From positions 2,294,001 to 2,358,000 of the forward strand of contig NC_134379.1 of NCBI RefSeq assembly GCF_035582795.1: a stretch of DNA of 64,000 bases, given 5' to 3'. This document shows, piece by piece, positions 1 through 12,500 of the stretch. Source of the DNA: Mycteria americana (lineage: Eukaryota; Chordata; Aves; Ciconiiformes; Ciconiidae). The notes under the pieces are model-generated. The model saw nothing but the letters and a program-made list of their open reading frames with translations. It ran no database searches and had not been told where the DNA came from. How positions within the stretch are numbered: position 1 is the stretch's first letter; every line of letters starts with the position of its first letter. The position numbers were made by a program, and so were the translations under genes.

Positions 1-556
1 TACTTAATGTTTCAAAGGGGGGGAGAATGCAGAAGTGGTGGGGTTTCATGGATAGTTTGTTTCTCTGCAGAAAACTGTTACTAAGCAGCTGAGAACTATT
101 GTCTGGTGCAGTTAATGGTCTTGCTGAATCAGATACTTCCAACAGGAGATGCTTATTCATTCTGCGGCGCTCGAAGGCCTAGCCTACACTAACAAACTGA
201 CCTGTTACCAACCTGCGTAGGTGCCGAAACTCTCTTGTGGGTGATGTTGATGAGTCAAAGCCATTTTAGTGCTGCTGTGGAGGATAAGATCTATTTCTTC
301 GTAGCTTTGCGTCCTGTGACAGTGCTGATGGTGCTGGGGGGACTCTCTGGTGCTTTGGGGGGATCCCTGGGAGGGGCGGCCTTTTCCCTGCGGTGGGGTT
401 GGGTTCTGCGAGACCTGCAGGAGCAGATGAATATGCCAGCCAGAAGGTGGGAGGTTTTGGATGCTGCTGCTGATGTGCAAGTCGAGGTAGCTTTTTCATT
501 CATTACTATTTGCACTAAAATTATAGACTTTCATGTACCTTTTTTTCCTCCTCCAG
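1..556 (+). other. SYNRG: SYNRG intron 1, 3' part
   Basis: This is the end of the intron before the first visible coding exon. It closes with a polypyrimidine tract and CTCCAG at 551-556. Positions about 235-490 are more GC-rich than the flanks and are open on both strands, but I recognise no protein or repeat there. The rest shows nothing notable. Confidence 0.7.
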
Positions 557-597
557 CTTCATGTTTCCTGTCGCAGGTGGTTTAGGCCCCCCTCAAG
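557..597 (+). CDS. SYNRG: SYNRG exon 2
   Basis: This 41-nt exon encodes [13 protein letters not shown]. It completes a codon from the upstream exon with its first base and ends one base into the next codon. It is followed by GTATGT. The peptide matches the conserved N-terminal segment of synergin gamma that follows the Gly/Ala-rich first exon. It is short but well supported by both splice sites and phase. Confidence 0.88.
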
Positions 598-3500
598 GTA
601 TGTATGACCTTCACATTTTGAGCACAAAGTTCTTTGCTTCGTTTAGATACTTTAAACAGCTTAAAATAATTCTGCACTGATGCTCAGAAGCATGATTATT
701 AATTGAATGCCATAGCTGTTTTTCCCCTTGAATTCAATACTGGTAAGCTGACTCTTGCAACTCTATTTATAAAACTTTCTATGCAATGTTGAAGAAGCAG
801 TGTTATCAGAATGCGAGGTGAAAGATCTAGGAAAACTATATCTCCATTTTTAACCTGATTTTGCCTTTAAGTTTTTTGTGTTATTTTGAGTGTGGTATTT
901 AACCTCTTTATGCTTCATCTACCAGCTGTGTATACCCATATTGTGTGGGTGTTGCAAGACCTGGTAAATATTTACAAAGCACAGTGCGACCCTGGGACAA
1001 GAGTCACAACCTGTGTGGAAAGTATTAATACAATAGGAGAGCCTTAGCCTTAAATTACCTTTGTTCTCATTCCTGTTGCAGTGCTGTTTAATTAATGGAA
1101 AATACAGAGAGAACTTGTAGGGAAAGTGGAGAGTTTTCTTATAAAAAGTCTCAGGGACTGATTTATGGATTATTCCTGATTGTGTCATGTCTCTCCTGGA
1201 ATGCTTTTGCGTGTGATGTTCAGTTATGCGTAGTTGTAATTATCTCGCGGTGTGCTGGTAACAAATGTGTGTTAGTGTATGTCTCCCAAGATAGCAAAAT
1301 ATGACATATGAAAATACTGAAACATAATCCACTTGGCTTTAATCAGTGAATTAATACATTCCAGCTTGATTTGTCCAATTTTGTTGAAGTTTAGCTTTTA
1401 CTGACAAATATTGTAACCATTTTAATATATGTAGTGGGCTAATTAACCTACAGACAAGTTATCCAGCCAGATCGGAGTGTGAAGTTGCGTTGTGAAATGA
1501 TGAGTTTATTTCCCAAGACTTACCTTCAAAAGCTGCCCGTTTGTAAGTTTTCCCTTTCAAGAGAAACGAGCAATTATCAGCAACAGTCAACCTTGTTAAT
1601 TAAATCTTGTTAACTGGAAATGACCTTTTCAAAAAATCATACAGGAAGAAACCCACAGAGAATCCTTAGGATGGTGGGAGAATTCATCAGCTTAGTTATT
1701 GGGAAAGCCTCATAACATTTCTTCTCTTAGACTGACCAATATCTAAACTAAGGAAATTCTGTGGCTGCCTGCAGTGTAGCATTTTATTTTTTATTTTTAA
1801 ACAGTCCAGCAAGACTGAGAGTTTTTTCCTTTCCTTTGCTGGTTTAGTTAAAACAAACCAACAAACAAAAAGGGCAATCCCCCCCTTAACACTAACTGGG
1901 AGCTTACCTTGTTTAATGTTTCATTGCAGGGATGATTCCTATGCAACAGCAAGGATTTCCAATGGTTCCTGTCATGCAGTCCAATATGCCAGGCATGATG
2001 GGAATGAATTATGGTTCTCAGATGCCTCCTGGACCCATGACCATGCAGGTGCGTGGCAATGAAATGTGGACTAAAATGAGATGCTGTGGTGCTCGTCTGA
2101 AAGGTGACAGCTGATGCCATAGTCCTCTCACAACTGTAGTGGAACTTGGCTAGAAACTGAAGTGTCTGTAGTGGGACATCATATTTGGTAGTATTCTCTT
2201 TGAAGATGTTTCTGATAACTTAAAGAATTCTCCCAGTTTCGTTGGGATCTGGATAGAGAGTGTGGGGGAGTTTGGCATACATTACTCACTGTTGTAGAGT
2301 AGAGAGAAATGAGGGTGTAGTGCAAGGACAGCATCAGTAATATTTAAAGTAACTTGGACGTTATAGCCCACTCAAAGATGTCAGAATCTGAACTTTCATT
2401 TCATTATACATGTTATGACACCAGAGTGTGATAAGAGAAGCATGGTCTCTGAACAGGAAAGGAAAGCTTGAAAGTTGAAAAGCTACCAGATGCCACCTAC
2501 TCCAAAGTGTGGTTAGTAATAGTATTGAATTGTTAAGTAACTGTAATTCAAAACTCCCACAACTTACCTCTTCTGTCTTTTTAATTTTGCTTCGTGCTTT
2601 TTCTTCTTTTGCTTTGGTTTTATGTACTTACCATTAAGGTGGTGTATTGTGTAGTATTTTAAATAAGACCTTTATAAGCTGATAAGAAGTGACTATGTAC
2701 ACAATCTGATTGATCATGACCAATTCACTGAATTGTTTTATCCCTTTGTAACTCAAGTGCTGCAGTTGATAGAATTAAGTTTCCTGAGTGTAGGTGGCAA
2801 TTCATAAACTTTCTTTTTAAATACCTTGTTCTAGGGAGCAAGGAATCTCTTAAATGTGCTGTATTTTCTCATGTAACAGGTTTTCCCATTTGTCCTACTT
2901 CCTATGTTTCATTCTCATGCTTTGTCTTGCTTAAAGTAACTTTGTCTTTAACTCTGCTGTTGCTAATTGAGGAATAAGAATGAAATATGAGTAGCTGATA
3001 TTACGTTTTCTCTCTTTTAATCTTTTGTTTTCTATTTAGCACCATATGTGCTTATGTACAAATTTGTACTTTGCTGAAATGTAATGTTTTGGCACAGCTT
3101 TGTAGCCAAATTGCTATGTGACAAACTGAATTTATTGTATCTTGCCATCTCCTTACACTCTCTTCCCTTCCCACCCCCACCTGGAATTTATTAGATTCAT
3201 TTTGTAAAATTTATAGTAGGAAGATATTTTTATGAGAGCTGGTCTAAAAATAACAAACAACTTTTGTTCTCTTCCTACGTGTTCTGATACCAAATACAAA
3301 ATGAATGGTAAGAAAAGTAAATTATTTTCTGGCCCCTTCTATATTAGGCAAGCTTTGCTGCTATAACTGTGTCCGAATATATTTCTCAGCAAATGTTTCT
3401 GATATAGATGCAATTTATTCAGGCAAGTCTCCTCTTGGCTGTTGTCTTACACCGTCTCCCTCCCTTGGACCCCTGGATAAGCTATGTTTGCAAAATGTCT

Positions 3501-6500
3501 AGGCCACGTTTTGCCAGCATCCATCGTTTGTTAGGAGTGTGCACCTCCAGCTTGGGATTTAAAAGTACTATGCAATCACTTAGAATAGGAAACAAAAAAA
3601 CCAGGAAAACCTGAAAGCATGGTACTGAACCATGTGTGGCACTGTAGGGTGCCTGTAACGTTCCTGCTCTTGAGGTAGGTTGTATGGATTTGAAGCCTTG
3701 ATTTTTGCATTTGACCAGAAGACCATCCTGCTTTCTAAAATCCTTTAAGAATTCTAACTCATTATTGAGAGGGAAGAGTGCCATCTGCTGAATGACCAGT
3801 GCTTTGTTCTGCAGCAGCTAGTCTGTGCTAGAGACTGCTCATCCAGCTATACTTAACGCTCTTAATTTTATGAGATCTATCTGGTTCACAATTTGGTGTA
3901 ATTGCCAGTGGTTTGGCTTTTTCTATGGAAAAAAAAAAATCTTAGAGTTGTATTATTTATTTTGTTCTAGGGTGGCATGCCCTTAGGCCCGATGCCAGCA
4001 ACTGGAATGCCTTACATGGGACAGGCTTCTTTCTTGGGAATGCGTCCAGCAGCCCCGCAGTACACCCCTGACATGCAGAAGCAGTTTGCAGAGGAACAAC
4101 AGTAAGTGACGCTTTACTGACTCTTGGGAAATTCTTCTCTTTTAAGGGCAATATGTAGTCTGGAAGGGGTATTCCACACAGTAAAAATACTGATAGTTTC
4201 TCTAGAAAAGTAGTCCATTTGGGGCTGTAGAATTTTACTGAGATCATTCCATTGCATTTGAAGGGTACCTATTAAGTTAGTAGTGGCTGTCATACAGCTC
4301 TGAGGAAAAGTGGAAATGTGTGCACCAAGCCATCTGAATTTGAGACAGAAGAAACGGAAAAATCAAGCAGAAGCTTGACATGAACATTACTCGATTATCT
4401 TAAAGGTCTTTTCCAACCTAAATGATACTATGATTCTATTGTAATTAAAAATTATTTTTAGATTTTTTTTTTAATTATTATTTTGCTTCAGGAAGAGGTT
4501 TGAGCACCAGCAGAAATTCTTAGAAGAAGAAAGAAAACGGCGCCAGTTTGAAGAGCAGAAACAAAAGCTGAGACTCCTAAGCAGTGTGAAACCTAAGGTA
4601 TGTCCTAAATAATAAGTGGGATGTTTCTTTCTTCAGGTTTTTTTAATGGCTTTTAATGGGATGGTCTCTTTCAACAAACAAATAAGTGGGGAACTTATAT
4701 GAGACATCAGATTACATCTTGAAAAGCATCTGGAATAGTCAGTCCTGTACACACTGGTGGTGTAATGTAAACAAAGTCTGCTGTTGAAAATGAAATCAGC
4801 TTTTGAAAAATAAACCAACCTGGTGTGTAACATTTGGGAACAGATTGAGTTTCTAGAATAGAGAGTGTTTGGTTCCTTGTTTGTTAACTTTGTCCAAAAT
4901 TTTGGACACTTGCAATGAGCTCAAAGGCTCTTATCTGCAAGAACAGGAATAGCTGAGTAAGGCCTGTATATTGTTCCTGTGCATAAAGCTGTGTCTGAAG
5001 ACTGAGAAACACCATTATGGTGTAGTCTGCAAAATAAATGCTTTCTAAATATGGGAGTTATTGTTGATATGCTTCAGGGAGGCACTGCTGGAGAAAGAAG
5101 GGTTTAATCTAACAGCAGGCATTGCTAATTTTTGTACTGAAGAAGTGTGGATATTGAAAGAAAACTGAGCCGTTCTGTGAATTTTTCAAAATGTGTTCTG
5201 TGGTGTTTCAGACAGGTGAAAAAAGCAGGGATGATGCTTTGGAAGCCATTAAAGGAAATTTAGATGGTTTTTCTAGAGATGCTAAAATGCACCCAACACC
5301 AGCATCACATCCAAAAAAGCCAGGTTTGTCATTTTTCTCATCTTCCAACTGAAAATAAAACTCTAATCTTTGAAATCCTCAGCAGGGGGAATTAATTTCA
5401 AGTAGTACTTTATTTGGTGGTACATAGTGAGTGGATTAACTATTTTGTAAAATAAAGTGTCATTCTAGCAACTGTTTGCTTGGTCAGGTTATAAGGGTGA
5501 AGTATTAGATATCAGCTTTTATTAGAAGACTTGAAATCTTTAAAAGAAAGCTTAATGTGCTGTGCTTAATGTGAAATATCATGGAAATTGATAATGCATT
5601 TGTTCTTTCCTAGTCAAAGCATTAATTAATGTTTTGCAGAGTGCTTTTGAAGCTGAGAAGTGCTATACAAGTGCTAAGAATGATCAAAACATTGTGTAAT
5701 GACTTCAGTGTACTGTAACACCTTACTTGTGTACCAAACCAAAGCCTTTTGTATTCTCTTCTCGGTAATTACTACATTTGTAACAATTACTACTGAAGAT
5801 TCCCTATGGGTTGTAGTATAGTTTGTTCTGTGTCTAGCCTGAAACAAACCCTATCTAGATAAACCTTTTCCTATATAAAATCTTTATCTCTACTGTGGAT
5901 TTTCTCTTTGATAATTTTGAAGTTACAGGTGGTTTCTGACACTTTTCCATTGTCTGTTGATTTGCCCATCCTATGTCAGTTTTGGTAAAATGAGTAACTA
6001 TGGAAGAAATCAAGCGGAAAATTGTCTAAATGAGTATACATTTCTTTTGTATCTTATGATATATCATTGAGTTTCTGAGGATAAAACATTCCTTTGAGGG
6101 AGAATGTCCCCCCATGCACCACCCCCATTATGTCCAGTTTGAAATATTACTTCTTGATTTGTTTTGACCCAGTCTGTTTAAAACAAATAGAATACTTTCA
6201 TGGCCAGTGTTAAGAACCAAGTTTTAATCAAAGTGTTTACATCCTAAAAATCTGGGAGAGAAGATGCATGGTTGGAAGCGGCTGCTCAGTTTTACCTTAT
6301 GTGTTTGTTATGCTGACAATAACAACTCTTCACATCTCTCAAATAATGCATTCACTGCTGTTTCCCCTCACCCATTTGCTGTGTATATTAGTATTTGCCA
6401 CTTTTCCTACCTTTCCACTCGTGAACCTTTTTCCTCATCACTTTGCACTCTGTGTTCATTCCATTTTACAGATCATCCCACATCATCCCATTCTGCTGTA

Positions 6501-9500
6501 TCTGTTTCCCACTCTGCTTTTCTCGATGATGAAGAATTTAGTGACTTTATACAAGGGCCTGTTGAAATCCCCAAACTGGTGCCTCAACCCACCTCTCAGC
6601 CTTTTCAGCCTTTCCATTCTGCTACTGAGGCTGGGCAACTGCTTTCAGAAAAGGCTGTGGTCCAACCTCTCCCTCCAGCCCAGACTCCAGTGTTATCCAT
6701 CCTGCATGGTACAACTGGGCAGGTTCCTTGTTTTCCTACCTCTGCATCTTCACCCAATATCCATAAACCAGGTAACTTTCAAGTATCTTTTTTTACATGT
6801 CACCTTCTATCATAGAGCTACACAGAGTCTTTACCTATTTTGTTGGGGTTTTTTCAGTCTGGCGAAAGAAGTAATATATAGGCAATTAAGTAGTAGCCTG
6901 CTGATCCATGGGAAAAGATGATTTAAGTCCCCTTCTTCCTTCCCTTAGAAGTGCACCGTAAAAGCAAGTCACATGTGGATCCAAAGATTGCTAAATATGC
7001 GTGTGGCTGGTCTTAAGTGAATTAAGTCTTGTGTGCTAGCGTCTTTGTAAGTCTGTGTAGTAGAAAAAGATACAGTTGAGATGGTGGTATAAAAAATAAC
7101 TATTATGCTAATGTGGAGCACTTGTATGCTTCCTGTCTTGGAGGCTAAATGGATGTTGGTGAGATTAACGCAAAGAATTTTGCAGATGTAAGTAGATATT
7201 GGACACTTCTGCTACTGATGCCTAGGTGATTATGCAACAGTAATCGTAATAGAGAAAATAGTTTCATGTATTCCTTCTACTTGTTGCTTTTTTGTTGAAT
7301 TTGTTGTGTATGCATGGTAAGTAAAGGGCAGAATCAGGCTATAAAAGTGTTTGACCAGGGTGGTGCTACTGGTCTGAGCTGGGACGGATTCTCATCTTGA
7401 TAACTCATCAGTGGTACCAAAATTCCTTTGAAAGTGTGGAATTGCAATCTGGGTGGTTAATAACAAAATACAAATAATTCCTCCTGCTGTTTATTCAGGC
7501 TCTTCCTTGGAGGAGAATGTCTTACATAATGGCTCAAATGAATCTGAACAAGAGCAAACCAAACTTAAAACATCCGAAGTTGGGCACAAAGCCTCGGCTG
7601 CAAGCCAAGTTCATCCCAGTCTAACAATCAATGACTGGGTGGTTGTAGGTGGACATGAAAGTGGTACCACTGCTGCAGAGGTGCACAGGGCTTCAGAACA
7701 AAACATAGCAGTTGAAGAGTGTGGTGAGCAAATGAAACATTTGACAGAATTTAAATCTAATAAGATGCTGCTTGAATGCTAACACTCTGTACACTAATTC
7801 TAAGGCAAACCCTGCATAATTTTGCTCTGAACGCCTGCTTGAATAATATGTCAGTGCCTCCTGCTCCTTGCTAAAAGTATAATAACTATGATTTTACTCT
7901 GAACTTTTTCCACGTGAATTTACTGCTGTAATCACTTTTAACATGTTTGTTTAATCACATCTACTGTTTTAAAATATTCTGTCCTCTTTCTTGAGGGGAA
8001 AAAAAGATGTGCTCTCTCAAGGTGTTTTGTTTTGTTTTGTTTTTTAAGGAAACTTATTACTAAAGATGATCAATGTTATGGTGGGTTTTCATCTTTTAAC
8101 TTTGAGGGGATAAAATCTTGTTAGGTTAAAACTCTTAGCTAGTTAATACTTGTCTTCCAGACAATTTGCCATTCATATGCGTTATGTCTAAAACTAGCTG
8201 TGCTTTAGGGATCAAAATTTTAGAAGCTGGACTAGATGAAAACTTTAAGCAAGCTTTAGTTCCAATTTGGATTTTATTAAGGCTGACTATTGACTCTTTG
8301 GTTTTGGTTTATTCCAGTCAAAATAGATGCAAGGTCTCTGGTGCACTTTGATAGGACGAGAGGAAATGGCCTCAAGTTGCCCCAGGGGAGGTTTAGACTG
8401 GATATTAGGAAATTTTACTTCACTGAAAGGGTTATCAAGCATTGGAACAGGCTGCCCAGGGAAGGGGTTGAGTCGCCATCCCTGGAAGTATTTAAAAGCC
8501 GTTTGGATGAGGTGCTTAGGGCCATGGTGTAGTGGTGGTCTTGGTAGTGTTAGGTTTACGGTTGGACTCTATGATCTTAAAGGTCTTTCCAACCTATACG
8601 ATTCTGTGATTAGTGCTCTGATGTTGTACTCAAGGGTTACATGAAATGTGGGCTCCACTGTAGTCAAGTATGATAAAAATGCACGTAGTCCTTTGTGTAA
8701 TCTCACTCTACTGGGGGTGAGAGGAGACAGAGGAGGGGGAGAAAGCTCCTGGGCTGTAGATAATTGAATTGGGCACTTTCTCAAGCAGTTATTTCTTTCC
8801 TAGAAGTACCATAACTTTTTTTAATAAAACTCATGTGTTCCTCTCCTCAGTCATTGGATATATTGCTATCAAGTGTTTTCTTATCCAATATATTTAGAAA
8901 ACATTATTGGATTAAATTAAATGATCTGAGTGGACATTTTTTAGTAAGTGGAGGGGCTTTGTAGTACACAGTAAATTGCTAAAAGTGACTTAACTTTAAA
9001 GAATATACAGCATGAAATAGGAGCTGTTCATTTATTCATAGTTCAGTCAATTGCACTGTTCATTTTGTACAAATCAAGACAATCTGATGCCCGATTTAAA
9101 AAAAAAAAAAAAAGGGGGAGGGGGGCGCAGAGGGAGGCAGGAAACGATCCTCGTTTGAGAGTGTAAGACAGAGCAAGTTTAAATATAGCCTGCAGATGAA
9201 GGTGGTGTTGGAAGTGATTATGTAGAGCAACAATAGTTAAGAATAGTTCCAAATATTGTTAAGGGTGCTTTGAAGGATGAGCTGAAATACTTTCTGAGGA
9301 ACAGAAGTTTAGTAGTTAAGTGATAATGCTGAAAAATGGCAGACCCTTAGTCACCTGGATACTATCAAAGTTTTGAGTGAGACTCTCCTATCTATCAACT
9401 AAATATGGCTGAGAATTCCTTTTCACTTCTCATATTGTTTGATTTTTAAGGGGCTGAATTTTATCGGAGAGATTCAAGGGTGAGAAGCAAGAATTGGTAG

Positions 9501-12500
9501 GATGCAGAAGTGTACGGAAGGGTGGTTAAAGCTGAAGAATAATGAGATTGGAGGAAGCACCAAATTTATTTTACTTGGATGGTGAAATGGAAGGAATTGC
9601 TTACCTTAAAATGTGCTTGGAGTTGTAGGATGATTAGAAATTAGGCTGCAGTCAGGAGAGAATCCACGTGGAAGATGAGGAGATGCAAGGGCACTGGGAA
9701 AGACAAAGAAATCTGAAATTATTCTGATTTTTTTCAGAGCTCCATCCAAGATGAGCATAAAATCTGCTTAGAGGGAGCTAGATAGGAAGTAAAACCATGA
9801 GACTGAGGGGAAGAGTCCACACAGTGGAGAAGGAAATAACCAATTCACAGGGAGTAAATTGTGGCAGATCATGTTATGAAAGCCTGTAGTAGTGAAGGCG
9901 GCTATGATGTCTCCTGGATCTGAAGACTAGGAGCAATCGGCAATGGATACGTTTTTGTGAACATGGGATAAGATCTTGCTGAGATTCAGTCTAATAGGCT
10001 GTTTAGGGTTTTCCCCGATAAGGAAGTTTTGGTGGAACGTTGTGGTTCTTATGGTAGGTATGAATTTATTTGTTCCACAAGTAGCCCTAATAGCATATAC
10101 TTGATGGGAAGACTAAATTTGATATGGCACACAACTGCTGCTATGAAATTTGGAGAGAATGAGACTTGAGCTTCTGTACAACTAGAAATTAAGAGGGAGG
10201 AGAATGAGGAGCTCCTTATTTCATTATGTGTATAACTATATTCTTGCTGTTACTGCCAAATCATTCTAGTTATGTTGAAATACATATTCCTGCAGTAGCT
10301 TTTTTCCTCTGAGCACAGTGATTCCTATCTGAAATCTTTGCCTGAAATGCTAAATGATACTGACCAACTATGATCTAGTCTCTAAGATCTTTATAGTCTG
10401 AATCTGTATATCCTAATACAACTGTCTGTCTTTTCCTTACTGCATGGAATATGTTTAGGAGTTGGAGTATTCCCTTCACAGGACCCAATTCAGCAAATGA
10501 TGCCTCCTTGGATTTACAATGATAGCTTGGTCCCAGGTAAACAAGAAAGTGGGCAATGAAAAGTGTGAATGTACGTGTGCTTACGTTGCCATTTATTGAT
10601 CAAATCATTATTCTTAGTCATCAAATGAATCCTATGTCTTTGATATGTTACATATTTAGGGTGGCTTAATCTGCATTCGAAGAAGTATGGGTTTTATTCA
10701 ACCATGTTAAATGTTTAATCTAGAATTTGTTATGACAGAAGATTATGCTAGTAGAGGTTGCATTGCTGATAATACTGCTTTCATGTGTAGTCTGGTTTTT
10801 GGCCTGTCTTGTAATTAAGCAGGCTCATTTCTTAAGGCTATTTATCTTATATATGCAAATAACACAGTAAATAGAAAATGAAATGCTGTCGTAAATATTG
10901 ATTACACTGAGGTTTAAATACATAAAGCTGTTATAACTATCTTTTTATATGGATTATCCTGCAATTTCATTTAAAAAACATGTTTTGAAATGGAGCACCA
11001 ACTGTATTTTATAAAAAATATTTATTTGCTTGTGTTAAACTTGTCTGTAAAGGCCATCCAATAATGCATGTAGATGAAACATGATGGTACAATACAATGC
11101 CAGAATGCTGTTGCCTTACCTTACACTTTGAGTGTGACTAATTTGATATAATGTTGAGTTTGAGACAAAATAGAAAAGCAATCTTAAATTCACTTGAAAA
11201 CAGCAGTTGTCACTGTCTAATACTGACTCCCTCTTAACAGAGTTGTATAAGAAAATTTTAGAAACCACTTTGACTCCTACTGGAATAGATACAGCTAAAC
11301 TCTATCCCATACTGATGTCATCTGGATTGCCCAGAGAGACTCTGGGACAAATATGGGCTTTAGCCAACCGTACTACCCCTGGGAAGCTCACAAAAGAAGA
11401 GCTCTACGCTGTCCTGGCCATGATAGCAGTAACTCAGGTATGACTAACACTTCAGAGATTAATGCAAAAAGGCAGTTCACTTAACTAATCTGCCAGAGAT
11501 CGCGTGTTGGCACAAGTGGCTGGCATATACCACACCTGTAGTAAAATACTACTTCTGTTGAAGTCCAGAGGAGAAGCTCCCCTTGTAACTTCAGTGGGAT
11601 TATAATTTCATCCCCTGCATTTACATTTCAGTTACTTCTTTCTTTAGTGTCAGTTGAAGATAGTTCTTAGATATACCTACTGAACACATGTATGTGTATT
11701 TCTGGTAGAAAATACTGGCTGATTTTCTTCTGTTGTACACGTCTGTTTCCCTCAGACTATATGGTTCCTGTATCCCTTAGTCTGCGAATAGCTAGTCTGG
11801 CTACCTCTCTCCTGAACCAGTGGAGTGTTAATTTTAGGCTTCCATTCTTTGTCAGCATAGTGTCATCTTTTAGCAGTTTATTTCCAAATACCAGCCCTGT
11901 ATGAAAACTAAGGCAAGAGTATCTTGAGCAGTGAAGATTGAACCTGAGGTACCTTGTTGGAGTGGTGTGTAGGAAAGGCGATAACAGCACGCCAGGTTCC
12001 GCATAGCTTTGCTTGCCAGTGCTTACTAGATTGGTTTACTAAAAGCCAAACAAGAATGCTGTCAAATGCCTCTGCCTGCCCAGACGGGTATCATTACCCT
12101 CTGTGTAACTCCAGCAGTCAGGGTGTTGAATATGATTCACTTACACAGGCTCTTGATAGCATGTTTTGCTTTGGAAGGTTTACTTGAAGCTTGACCAGTA
12201 CCCTGCTCTTTCATGATTTCAATAATACGAGCTAGAAACTGGAGTGAGAACGCAGTATGTCTTTTCGTTGATGTGCACGTGTGTATGGCTGTCTTTGCTT
12301 TTCTGCCTTTGCAGAGAGGAATACCTGCAGTGAGTCCTGACGTGTTAAACCAGTTTCCAGCTGCCCCCGTTCCTACTTTAACTGGATTTCCAATGCCGCT
12401 GCCTGCCACAGTGAGCCAGCAGCCTCTGATGCCCTCCGCACCGCCGGTCTCCATGCCTCTCAGCATCGGGCCGGCCGTGATGGGAATGAACATCACGGCA

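Noticed and set aside
6264-6471. Extension of exon 7 upstream as a larger exon
   Set aside because: A good acceptor (ttttacag) at 6464-6471 and the conserved protein junction with exon 6 show this part is intron.
8290-8532. 80-residue open frame with a reverse-transcriptase-like tail
   Set aside because: It is the truncated end of a CR1 element, not a host gene.
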